From Flavobacteriaceae bacterium (GTDB lineage Bacteria > Bacteroidota > Bacteroidia > Flavobacteriales > Flavobacteriaceae): 7,294 bases of DNA. Position numbers and translations under genes: made by a program. The stretch spans positions 1 through 7,294 of the forward strand of contig NZQO01000020.1 in the NCBI GenBank assembly GCA_002693605.1. Reading direction: 5' to 3'. A model generated the notes under the pieces. It had not been told where the DNA came from, did no database searches, and worked only from the letters and a program-made list of their open reading frames with translations. This document shows positions 1-5,064 of this stretch, piece by piece. Numbering within the stretch: the first letter of the stretch is position 1; each line of letters begins with the position of its first letter.

Positions 1-79
1 CCTCGCAATCTAGTTCCTCTAGGTAATGCACGAGGTTGTACACAAAGCTGTCGTAATTATCGATAACTAATATCTTCAT
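1..79 (-). CDS. trpG: Anthranilate synthase component II (glutamine amidotransferase), N-terminal 26 codons, cut by window edge
   Basis: The reverse strand from the ATG at 79-77 reads MKILVIDNYDSFVYNLVHYL followed by EELDCE and then leaves the window. The segment V-I-D-N-Y-D-S-F-V-Y-N-L is the characteristic N-terminus of TrpG/PabA class-I glutamine amidotransferases, which supply ammonia from glutamine to the TrpE subunit to make anthranilate from chorismate. The catalytic Cys-His-Glu triad lies outside the window. It starts 31 nt after the trpE stop on the same strand, so it is cotranscribed with trpE and under the same attenuator. PabA (para-aminobenzoate synthesis) has the same N-terminus, but the position directly behind trpE favours TrpG; in many bacteria one protein serves both. 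The rest of the trp operon probably continues to the left. Confidence 0.93.
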   Translation of the reverse strand, partial: MKILVIDNYDSFVYNLVHYLEELDCE

Positions 80-110
80 AGCGTTTCTTATAAAATAGCA
101 GTGCTTCGGG

Positions 111-1508
111 TTATAGCTGTTCGGCCAGTTCAAGGGCCTTGGTCAGCGCCCCCAATTTGTTATATACTTCCTGAAGTTCCTTTTCAGGATCGCTTTCGGA
201 GACCACTCCCGCCCCGGCTTGGTAATGCAAGGTATGGTTTCGACTTACGAACGACCTGATAATAATGGCGTGGTTAAAGTTTCCGCTGAAATCCATAAAT
301 CCAATTGCGCCCCCGTAAAATTCCCTGGAGCGATTCTCATACGCTTCCAACAACTGCATTGCCTTGTGCTTTGGCGCGCCGCTGAGCGTGCCTGCAGGGA
401 AGGTGTCGGCTACTAATTGCATCGTGGTAGTATTTGTATTTTTGGTGGCGGTAACTTTGCTTACCAAGTGGATTACGTGGCTAAAAAACTGCACCTCCCT
501 ATATGTTTCAACCGCAACGTTAGCCCCGTGCCTGCTAAGATCGTTGCGGGCCAAGTCAACGAGCATAACGTGTTCGCTATTCTCCTTTTCATCTGCCGCG
601 AGCTGCCGGGCAAGTTCGGCATCCTGCTCGTCGTGCCCGGTTCTTTTAAAAGTGCCGGCAATGGGATGGATTTCGGCCCGGCCATCCTTAACGATAAGTT
701 GTGCCTCGGGCGAGCTGCCAAAGATCTTAAAATTTCCGTAGTCGAAATAGAACAGGTAGGGCGATGGATTTACGCTTCGCAATGTGCGATAAACATTGAA
801 CTCGTCTCCGGTAAAGGGCTGAGAAAACCGCTTACTGGGAACGATCTGGAAAACATCGCCGCGTGCGCAGTGCTTTTTGCAGGTAGTTACCAGTTCCTTG
901 AAATGGGAATCGGAGATATTCGATTGTGGCGTGCTTTTCCGCGCGAAGGGAAATTCTGCCACGTGCTTCGATTTCAGGTACTGTTCAATCTGCGGGATGT
1001 TATTCTCGCACTCGTGGCAATGCGCGAAAATATAGGCTTCATTGTTGAAATGGTTAATGGCAATTATGTTTTGGTACACCGCATAGTAGCAATCGGGTAT
1101 GCCAATTCCATTCTTTTTCTTAGCGATAGAGATATCTTCGAAATACCTAACCGAATCGTATGCCATATAGCCAAACAGGCCGTTGTTGATAAACTTGAAT
1201 TGGGAGGTCTCGGCCTGGAACGATTGCGAAAAGTCGTGCAGTTCCTTAGGCACATCGGTAGTATTGGTTATGGCGGTACTGGTTTCGCTTCCGTCGGGAA
1301 AATTACGTGTTATCGTTTCATTTTCTATGGAAATGGATGCTATTGGGTTACAGCAAATATAGCTGAAGCTATTGTCGTTGGCGTGGTAGTCGCTACTTTC
1401 CAGCAACAGGCTATTCGGAAATTTATCGCGCAGGCGCAAATAGACCGAAACCGGCGTGAGCGTGTCGGCCAGCAATTTTTTGGAGTACGTGGTAAAGGTA
1501 TAAGCCAT
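111..1508 (-). CDS. trpE: Anthranilate synthase component I
   Basis: Makes anthranilate from chorismate with TrpG, the first committed step of tryptophan synthesis, in the cytoplasm. The 465-aa length is normal for the family. Visible family features: an N-terminal LLES motif at residues 35-38 (L-L-E-S-S-D), the known Trp feedback-binding element of TrpE, and a complete C-terminal chorismate-binding domain with GSSPEA near 264-269, IAGTFKRTG near 283-291, DEKENSEHVMLVDLARND at 306-323, GTLSGAPK at 373-380, YGGAIG near 398-403 and AGAGVVSESDPEKE at 431-444. The LLES motif and the adjacent trpG distinguish it from PabB and isochorismate synthases. The ATG at 1508-1506 is 15 nt past the end of the leader terminator. 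Expression should be controlled by that terminator together with the upstream Trp-rich leader peptide, and activity by Trp feedback. Confidence 0.97.
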   Translation of the reverse strand: MAYTFTTYSKKLLADTLTPVSVYLRLRDKFPNSLLLESSDYHANDNSFSYICCNPIASISIENETITRNFPDGSETSTAITNTTDVPKELHDFSQSFQAETSQFKFINNGLFGYMAYDSVRYFEDISIAKKKNGIGIPDCYYAVYQNIIAINHFNNEAYIFAHCHECENNIPQIEQYLKSKHVAEFPFARKSTPQSNISDSHFKELVTTCKKHCARGDVFQIVPSKRFSQPFTGDEFNVYRTLRSVNPSPYLFYFDYGNFKIFGSSPEAQLIVKDGRAEIHPIAGTFKRTGHDEQDAELARQLAADEKENSEHVMLVDLARNDLSRHGANVAVETYREVQFFSHVIHLVSKVTATKNTNTTTMQLVADTFPAGTLSGAPKHKAMQLLEAYENRSREFYGGAIGFMDFSGNFNHAIIIRSFVSRNHTLHYQAGAGVVSESDPEKELQEVYNKLGALTKALELAEQL

Positions 1509-1523
1509 TATCGTCTTAAAATG

Positions 1524-1556
1524 AAAAAAGGCCTGTCGTGATTGACAAGCCTTTTT
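1524..1556 (-). terminator. Intrinsic terminator in the trp leader (attenuator)
   Basis: On the minus strand the 5' arm AAAAAGGCTTGTC (1556-1544) pairs with GACAGGCCTTTTT (1537-1525) over 13 bp, with one G-U wobble, around the 6-nt loop AATCAC, and the 3' arm ends in a run of six T. This is a complete rho-independent terminator placed between the trpL stop codon and the trpE start, 15 nt before the ATG. A strong terminator upstream of a biosynthetic gene and downstream of a Trp-codon leader peptide is the layout of a transcription attenuator. I found no long leader segment complementary to the 5' arm, so the exact antiterminator pairing is not identified. Confidence 0.88.
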
Positions 1557-1587
1557 ATATGGTTTTTCATACGTATAGTGCTTTCGC

Positions 1588-1605
1588 TCACGAAGGGATT
1601 CGTAA
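1588..1605 (-). promoter_or_regulatory. trp leader hairpin overlapping the end of trpL
   Basis: Minus-strand UUACGAA (1605-1599) pairs with UUCGUGA (1594-1588) across a UCCC loop: 7 bp including one G-U pair. The 5' arm covers codons 14-16 of trpL and the 3' arm contains its stop codon. A ribosome stalled on the Trp codons would reach into the 5' arm and open it, which is the position of the 1:2 hairpin in classical attenuators. Its part in switching is inferred; the competing structure was not found by eye. Confidence 0.5.
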
Positions 1606-1644
1606 GGTAGACCACCACCAGGTATGTACGTTTGTTGTTTTCAT
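1588..1644 (-). CDS. trpL: trp operon leader peptide, 18 aa with three tandem Trp codons
   Basis: The minus strand from ATG at 1644-1642 reads MKTTNVHTWWWSTLRIPS and stops with TGA at 1590-1588. Three successive TGG codons occupy 1620-1612, a run very unlikely by chance just ahead of trpE. By analogy with proteobacterial TrpL, its job is to be translated rather than to act as a protein: ribosomes stall at the Trp codons when charged tRNA-Trp is scarce and so change folding of the downstream leader RNA. The ORF is followed by a hairpin beginning three codons past the Trp run and by a terminator before trpE. The start lies only about 10 nt after the -7 box, so the transcript may have almost no 5' untranslated region. 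No other in-frame ATG or GTG precedes the Trp codons. Confidence 0.85.
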   Translation of the reverse strand: MKTTNVHTWWWSTLRIPS

Positions 1645-1654
1645 GATTCGTTGC

Positions 1655-1685
1655 CAAATATAGAAATCAATTTTTTAACCACCAA
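1655..1685 (-). promoter_or_regulatory. Bacteroidota-type promoter for trpL-trpE
   Basis: On the minus strand a TTG (1685-1683) is followed after 20 nt by TATATTTG (1662-1655), a perfect match to the Bacteroidota -33/-7 consensus TTG-N17-23-TANNTTTG. Transcription should begin about 4-7 nt after the box, near 1651-1648, just before the trpL ATG at 1644. It lies downstream of the yceI stop codon, giving the trp operon its own promoter independent of marR-yceI. Confidence 0.72.
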
Positions 1686-1694
1686 TCTAATTGG
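1682..1694. repeat. Short palindrome CCAAT-CTA-ATTGG overlapping the trp -33 element
   Basis: A perfect 5-bp inverted repeat with a 3-bp spacer. Three further complementary bases flank it (AAC and GTT) across a small asymmetry. It begins three bases past the yceI stop and includes the -33 TTG of the trp promoter. It could be a repressor operator or a weak 3' hairpin of yceI. No T-run follows it on the minus strand, so it is not a normal intrinsic terminator. It does not resemble the enterobacterial TrpR box. Confidence 0.35.
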
Positions 1695-1696
1695 AG

Positions 1697-2263
1697 TTAA
1701 AATTTAAGGGTTATATCTAGCTCAAAGGTATCGGAAATCGTATTGTCACCCAAATTGTCGAAAAAGCTTCCGCTGCCGTAGCGAACGTTGTACTTGGTTC
1801 GATCTATCTTCAGGTTCGTAATTGCGGCAGTCTCACCCATAGTCAGCTCAAACGAAATAGGATGTGTGGTATCCTTTATTGTCAACTGTGCGTTAACGTT
1901 GTATACGTTGCCTTCGCGCGTTGCGTTCTTAATGTTTAGAGAGGCCGTGGGGTGGTTGTCGACCCCGAAGAAATCGTCACTTCTTAAATGTCCTTCCAGT
2001 TTCTGCTTGTCCTCGCCAGACAGGTCGGTTACTTTTATGGAAGTCATGTCGACTGTAAATTCGCCGCCCACTAGGTTGTCACCGTCCATTTCAAAGTGAC
2101 CGTCCTTTAAATTGATCGTGCCCTTGTGCGAGCCCAAGATTTTCTTCCCTTCCCACTCAATCGTGCTCTCCTTAACGTCTATTTTCTTTTTCATAGGTTT
2201 TGTAAATGATGCCATGCCAACGGCTATGGCAAGTATTAATACTGATTTAACTGTTTTTTTCAT
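1697..2263 (-). CDS. Secreted YceI-family protein
   Basis: A 188-aa protein with a Sec signal peptide (MKK start, hydrophobic residues 8-18, probable cleavage near A18-S19-F20) and a single YceI-like domain from about residue 28 to the end. Diagnostic segments are the acidic LEGHLRSDDFFGVDNHPTAS stretch at 89-108 and LTIKDTTHPISF at 127-138. YceI proteins form a lipocalin-like beta barrel; a crystallised homologue binds a polyisoprenoid, and the family is linked to periplasmic lipid or stress roles, but the ligand here is unknown. It sits 18 nt behind the marR gene on the same strand, so the two form an operon and the regulator probably controls it. The start is preceded by a 12-A tract, typical of A-rich initiation in this phylum. 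There is no Cys at the signal end, so it is not a lipoprotein. Confidence 0.92.
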   Translation of the reverse strand: MKKTVKSVLILAIAVGMASFTKPMKKKIDVKESTIEWEGKKILGSHKGTINLKDGHFEMDGDNLVGGEFTVDMTSIKVTDLSGEDKQKLEGHLRSDDFFGVDNHPTASLNIKNATREGNVYNVNAQLTIKDTTHPISFELTMGETAAITNLKIDRTKYNVRYGSGSFFDNLGDNTISDTFELDITLKF

Positions 2264-2281
2264 TTCATTTTTTTTTTTTAG

Positions 2282-2734
2282 TTATTCTCGGATTTTATCT
2301 AGCAAGTTGTTTAACTGCTGGAGTTCTTCCGCAGCTAAATTTTTTAGGAGCTTGGCGTTGTTCTGTTCCATTTCTTCATCTATTTCAGAGAGGAGCGACA
2401 GCCCGTTGGGCGTAATAACGATTTCGACCTTGCGGCGGTTTGTCTCGCAAACATCGCGATGTGCCAGGTCCTTCTTTATGAGCTTATCGACCAAGCGAGT
2501 GGTGTTGCTGCTTTTTGCGATCATGCGCTCATTGAGGGTAGAGAGGTTGGCCGGTGCGCCTTTTTGTCCGCGCAAGATTCGCAGCACGTTGTATTGTTGG
2601 GTAGTGAGCCCGTAGGGTTTCAGGAACATTGCAACGCCGTCCTCGAGCTGGCGCGCGGTATACATAAGGTTGATGACCGTGCGGGTGGGTTCGCTTAAGA
2701 TGGAGCTGTTCTGAATTTCCTTTTCAATATTCAT
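2282..2734 (-). CDS. MarR-family winged helix-turn-helix regulator
   Basis: A 150-aa protein, the usual MarR size. N- and C-terminal helices (about 10-37 and 115-150) would form the dimer interface. The winged-helix core runs from YGLTTQQYNVLRIL (41-54) through the recognition-helix region MIAKSSNTTRLVDKLIKK (71-88) to the wing around ETNRRKVEIVITPNG (97-111), with the Arg pair at the wing typical of the family. A single Cys lies at residue 96 at the start of the wing; this is not the N-terminal sensing Cys of OhrR, so redox sensing is not supported. It is the first gene of the marR-yceI operon and divergent from the TlpA-like gene. Two inverted repeats over its promoter suggest autorepression. 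The ligand cannot be deduced. Confidence 0.93.
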   Translation of the reverse strand: MNIEKEIQNSSILSEPTRTVINLMYTARQLEDGVAMFLKPYGLTTQQYNVLRILRGQKGAPANLSTLNERMIAKSSNTTRLVDKLIKKDLAHRDVCETNRRKVEIVITPNGLSLLSEIDEEMEQNNAKLLKNLAAEELQQLNNLLDKIRE

Positions 2735-2735
2735 A

Positions 2736-2747
2736 TTGTTGTTACAA
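2736..2747. promoter_or_regulatory. Probable MarR operator 1 (TTGT-TGTT-ACAA)
   Basis: Inverted repeat of form TTGT-N4-ACAA just upstream of the marR start codon. It extends to a perfect 6-bp arm palindrome TATTGT-N4-ACAATA over 2734-2749. It is repeated 15 bp away as operator 2 with the same spacing. Placed between the predicted transcription start and the ATG, it would act as a roadblock. Binding by this regulator is inferred. Confidence 0.5.
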
Positions 2748-2750
2748 TAA

Positions 2751-2762
2751 TTGTACTTACAA
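2751..2762. promoter_or_regulatory. Probable MarR operator 2 (TTGT-ACTT-ACAA)
   Basis: Second TTGT-N4-ACAA inverted repeat, with perfect 5-bp arms TTGTA/TACAA. On the minus strand it reads TTGTAAGTACAA, 10 of 12 bases identical to operator 1 (TTGTAACAACAA). It overlaps the end of the -7 box and the likely transcription start, where a repressor would block polymerase. Confidence 0.5.
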
Positions 2763-2767
2763 ATGTA
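2760..2767 (-). promoter_or_regulatory. marR promoter -7 box (TACATTTG)
   Basis: The minus strand carries TACATTTG, an exact TANNTTTG match, about 26 nt before the marR ATG. The -33 side is weak: a TTA at a 20-nt spacing replaces TTG. Overlap with the TTGT-N4-ACAA repeat suggests the promoter is negatively controlled. Confidence 0.5.
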
Positions 2768-2831
2768 TGGTTATATTTTCTTCGAATGTAATCGTTAACA
2801 TAATTTTAATTTTTTCTATGGAATTGGATAG

Positions 2832-2839
2832 TACATTTG
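2832..2839 (+). promoter_or_regulatory. Promoter -7 box (TACATTTG) for the TlpA-like gene
   Basis: An exact TANNTTTG match on the plus strand in the marR/TlpA divergent region, identical in sequence to the marR -7 box. No TTG stands at the right distance; only T-rich DNA does. It would give a leader of roughly 75-80 nt before the ATG at 2924. No obvious structure was seen in that leader. Confidence 0.4.
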
Positions 2840-2923
2840 GGAAAGACAAAATACATAACGGACTGTGCGAAAGGATCGCCGTCAATGAAGGAAATATTCA
2901 CGGGATATTCTTATTTTTAGCAG

Positions 2924-3466
2924 ATGAAACACTTCACGCTCATATCATTGCTTCTCCTGTTCGTGTCCTGCGGCGAGAAAAAATCGGAAATTTCCGAAGC
3001 GCCCGCCGAAGCGGTAGCAAAACCTTTACCCGAAACCAGTAAGGGGGAAGGGGCCGTACCCGTGCTATCTTTCAATGAGCTTGAACCGATGTTGCAAAGA
3101 ACGAACGACACCACCTACGTGGTGAATTTCTGGGCCACTTGGTGCAAGCCCTGTATCAAGGAGCTTCCCTATTTCGAAAAGCTCGGTGCCGAGTACGCCA
3201 ACGAAAATGTAAAAGTACTGTTGGTGAGCCTCGATTTTCCTGACAGATTGGAAAAACAGGTGATTCCGTTTGTAAAAAAGTTCGGCCTACAATCGCAGGT
3301 CGTCTTGCTCGACGACCCAGACGCCAATTCGTGGATACCAAAAGTTTCCGAAGCATGGAGCGGCGCGATTCCCGCCACGATTATATATAACGCCAATACC
3401 CGTGCGTTTTACGAGAAGTCGTTTACCTATGCGGAATTGGAAAAAGCATTGAAAACCATACTATAA
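2924..3466 (+). CDS. TlpA-like thioredoxin-fold lipoprotein
   Basis: A 180-aa protein. A lipoprotein signal ends at F-V-S-C with Cys16 as the lipidation site, followed by an acidic/Ala-Pro linker (17-45). A TlpA/ResA-type thioredoxin domain covers about 46-180, with the redox motif W-C-K-P-C at 73-77 inside NFWATWCKPC and the cis-proline at residue 150 (GAIPAT). The family reduces or exchanges disulfides of exported proteins, for example in cytochrome c maturation, from the cell-envelope side of the inner membrane. Mature start after Cys16 is G-E-K-K; whether it is retained in the inner membrane or goes to the outer membrane is not certain. The next gene begins 10 nt after the stop and is another thioredoxin-fold protein, so they are cotranscribed and may work in one thiol pathway. 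The partner protein is unknown. Confidence 0.92.
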   Translation: MKHFTLISLLLLFVSCGEKKSEISEAPAEAVAKPLPETSKGEGAVPVLSFNELEPMLQRTNDTTYVVNFWATWCKPCIKELPYFEKLGAEYANENVKVLLVSLDFPDRLEKQVIPFVKKFGLQSQVVLLDDPDANSWIPKVSEAWSGAIPATIIYNANTRAFYEKSFTYAELEKALKTIL

Positions 3467-3476
3467 ATTAACACCT

Positions 3477-4127
3477 ATGAAAGTAAAATCATCTTACCCA
3501 ATGTTGGTCCTCTTGGCCATTGTTACTGTCGCCCTCTTGGGTTTTACGCAGTCAAATACTCCAAGTAACCTGGATATATCAACGTCTAATGGTTACAAAA
3601 TTGGCGATGTTGCCACCGATTTTAAGCTGAAAAATGTAGACGGAAAGATGGTATCGCTTTCCGATTACCCAAATGCAAAGGGCTACATCGTCATTTTCAC
3701 CTGTAACACGTGTCCGTACGCCGTCGCGAGCGAAGCGCGCATTGTTGCACTCGACCAGGAATTTAAGGCGAAGGGATTCCCGGTTATCGCCATAAACCCG
3801 AATAATCCCGAGGTACAGCCCGACGACACCTTCAAGCTTATGCAGGCGAAGGCCAAGAACGCCGGATTCACATTTCCCTACCTGTACGATGAGAGCCAGC
3901 GTATCTATGCGGCTTACGGGGCTACAAAGACACCGCACGTTTACATTCTGAAGAAGAATAAGAACGGAACCAACACAGTGGAATACATTGGCGCCATTGA
4001 TGATAACGTTCGCGACGCGAGTGGGGTAAAGGAACGTTTTGCCGCTAACGCGGTAAATGAACTCTTAGCTGGTAAGGATGTCTCGGTAACCGAGACAAAG
4101 GCTATCGGCTGCTCGGTTAAGCAATAG
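3477..4127 (+). CDS. Exported redoxin / thioredoxin-family protein (AhpC/TSA-like, PRX-like)
   Basis: A 216-aa protein with an N-terminal hydrophobic segment (residues 8-23, ending LLGFTQS) that is a signal peptide or membrane anchor. An AhpC/TSA-type redoxin domain runs from about 40 to 200: GDVATDFKLKNVDGK (43-57), the active-site FTCNTCPY (74-81) with Cys76 and Cys79 as a CXXC pair, and the cis-Pro region ATKTPHVYIL. The C-terminus ends AIGCSVKQ with Cys212, a tail I recall as conserved in this redoxin subgroup. CXXC in place of the usual peroxiredoxin TXXC suggests thiol-disulfide exchange rather than peroxide reduction, but that is inference. It is 10 nt behind the TlpA-like gene and 101 nt before the first rhodanese. 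Confidence 0.9.
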   Translation: MKVKSSYPMLVLLAIVTVALLGFTQSNTPSNLDISTSNGYKIGDVATDFKLKNVDGKMVSLSDYPNAKGYIVIFTCNTCPYAVASEARIVALDQEFKAKGFPVIAINPNNPEVQPDDTFKLMQAKAKNAGFTFPYLYDESQRIYAAYGATKTPHVYILKKNKNGTNTVEYIGAIDDNVRDASGVKERFAANAVNELLAGKDVSVTETKAIGCSVKQ

Positions 4128-4203
4128 GTATTGAATCTAGCTGGGTAATTTGAAGATAGGGCAAATCGTGATCGGATTACTCGATTATGACGCCCGCAAT
4201 AGT

Positions 4204-4211
4204 TAATTTTG
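4204..4211 (+). promoter_or_regulatory. Possible internal promoter -7 box (TAATTTTG) before the rhodanese pair
   Basis: TAATTTTG matches TANNTTTG 18 nt before the ATG at 4229 and is followed by a 10-A run. There is no TTG at a 17-23 nt distance upstream, so the -33 half is missing or degenerate. The site lies inside the longer reading frame opening at 4187 and supports ATG 4229 as the real start. Confidence 0.4.
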
Positions 4212-4228
4212 AAAAAAAAAATATCAAG

Positions 4229-4537
4229 ATGGATCTTTCTCAAAAAGAATGGAGCGAACAGCTCGCTGAAGATGATAATGCAATGGTACTTGATGTACGC
4301 ACCGACGCCGAGGTGGCCGAAGGGTACATTCCCAATGCCAAGCAAATGGATATCCAAAATCCTGCCGGCTTTATGCAGGAACTCCAAGAATTGGATAAGG
4401 AAAAAAATTATTACGTTTATTGCCGTTCGGGAGGGCGCAGTGCGCAAGCCTGCGCAATTTTAAAGTCACAGGGCATCGAAAACTGCTATAACCTGGTGGG
4501 TGGATTTTCTGAATGGGAAGGCGAAACTGCAAAGTAA
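4229..4537 (+). CDS. Cytosolic single-domain rhodanese
   Basis: A 102-aa rhodanese-homology protein. The pattern MVLDVRTDAEVAEGYIPNA (19-37) is the usual substrate-side motif. The active-site loop Y-C-R-S-G-G-R-S has the catalytic Cys at residue 65, and NLVGGFSEWEG closes the domain. Such proteins carry sulfane sulfur as a persulfide on the Cys and pass it to cyanide, thiols or sulfur acceptors. There is no signal peptide, so it is cytosolic. I chose ATG 4229 (M-D-L-S-Q-K-E-W) over the in-frame ATG 4187 because rhodanese homology begins there, the residues before it are Lys-rich filler, and a -7 box lies in the extension. The stop overlaps the start of a second rhodanese by one base, so the two are translationally coupled. 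Confidence 0.9.
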   Translation: MDLSQKEWSEQLAEDDNAMVLDVRTDAEVAEGYIPNAKQMDIQNPAGFMQELQELDKEKNYYVYCRSGGRSAQACAILKSQGIENCYNLVGGFSEWEGETAK

Positions 4538-4941
4538 TGGTTAAATTAAAACCGTGGGTCGTTGCCATGTTGTTCCTGGTCATAGTAATTCCCACAGCTT
4601 GCACAGATTCCAGGGCAAAATCGGTTACAGTTATTTCTCCCGTAGAATTTCAGCAGGCCATAAAGCGCAATCGCGACCTGCAATTGGTCGATGTGCGAAC
4701 TACGGAAGAATTCCGGGTAGGCCATCTGGAAGACGCACAGAATATTTGCGTTACCGATTCCGATTTTAAAGCAAAGGTAAAGGAGCTCGATAAGCAAAAA
4801 CCTGTGTACGTTTATTGCCGAAAGGGCGGTCGAAGTGCGAAGGCGGCCGAAATATTACTGGAAATGGGCTTTACCGAGGTGTACGACTTGGAAGGTGGCC
4901 TTGCGAATTGGGAGGCAGAGGGACGGGACGTCTCCAAGTAA
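4537..4941 (+). CDS. Exported rhodanese, probable lipoprotein
   Basis: A 134-aa protein. The start ATG 4537-4539 shares its A with the TAA of the preceding gene. An alternative in-frame ATG at 4513 lies within the previous gene and adds a charged sequence before the signal, so it was not chosen. Residues 6-21 are hydrophobic and end IPTAC, giving a probable lipoprotein signal with Cys22; Pro at -3 is not ideal, so plain export or anchoring remains possible. The rhodanese domain occupies about 29-130, with LVDVRTTEEFRVGHLEDA at 50-67, the catalytic loop C-R-K-G-G-R-S with Cys94, and DLEGGLANWEAEG at the end. It is a paralogue of the upstream cytosolic rhodanese with a different electrostatic loop (K instead of S after CR). 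It probably handles sulfane sulfur outside the inner membrane near the TlpA and redoxin proteins. Substrates are unknown. Confidence 0.88.
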   Translation: MVKLKPWVVAMLFLVIVIPTACTDSRAKSVTVISPVEFQQAIKRNRDLQLVDVRTTEEFRVGHLEDAQNICVTDSDFKAKVKELDKQKPVYVYCRKGGRSAKAAEILLEMGFTEVYDLEGGLANWEAEGRDVSK

Positions 4942-4968
4942 ATATTTCTTCTTAAATTATTTAACACA

Positions 4969-4993
4969 TTGGTTTTTATCACGTTAAAATCAA
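4969..4993 (+). repeat. Weak AT-rich inverted repeat after the rhodanese genes
   Basis: TTGGTTTT (4969-4976) can pair with AAAATCAA (4986-4993), 8 bp with one G-U, around a 9-nt loop. No T-run follows, so it is a poor terminator candidate. The rest of the 123-bp gap before the next gene shows no convincing promoter: the best -7 resemblance, TATATTCA at 5037-5044, lacks the TTTG end. Confidence 0.2.
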
Positions 4994-5064
4994 GCTAAAC
5001 TGCCAATCGAGTTTACGTTGTGCCATGTTTCATAGCTATATTCACTCTATAAAATCGATTAGCT

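Noticed and set aside
417..1541. Long 374-aa open frame on the plus strand
   Set aside because: It lies entirely antisense to trpE, whose motifs are all intact. It has no recognisable domain and ends in the trp leader terminator, so it is a shadow of trpE codon use.
1557..1605. A classical antiterminator pairing in the trp leader
   Set aside because: The only complementarity to the terminator 5' arm found by eye is about 4 bp (AAGC with GCUU), too weak to claim; left to folding software.
1540..1654. T-box riboswitch ahead of trpE
   Set aside because: The leader is too short and shows no T-box sequence or stem I; the Trp-codon ORF explains it better.
2112..2615. 167-aa plus-strand open frame
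   Set aside because: Antisense to both marR and yceI across their junction; Ser/Phe-rich low-complexity translation with no domain.
2767..3042. 91-aa plus-strand open frame starting in the marR promoter
   Set aside because: It overlaps the TlpA-like gene in another frame and covers promoter elements; no recognisable protein.
4187..4228. Longer N-terminus for the first rhodanese from ATG 4187
   Set aside because: It would cover a -7 promoter box, and the extra 14 residues are not part of the domain; ATG 4229 fits better.
3941..4447. 168-aa minus-strand open frame
   Set aside because: Antisense to the redoxin end and the first rhodanese, both well-supported genes.
4513..4536. Longer N-terminus for the second rhodanese from ATG 4513
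   Set aside because: It would place eight charged residues inside the preceding gene ahead of the signal peptide; the ATG overlapping the upstream stop is a typical coupled start.
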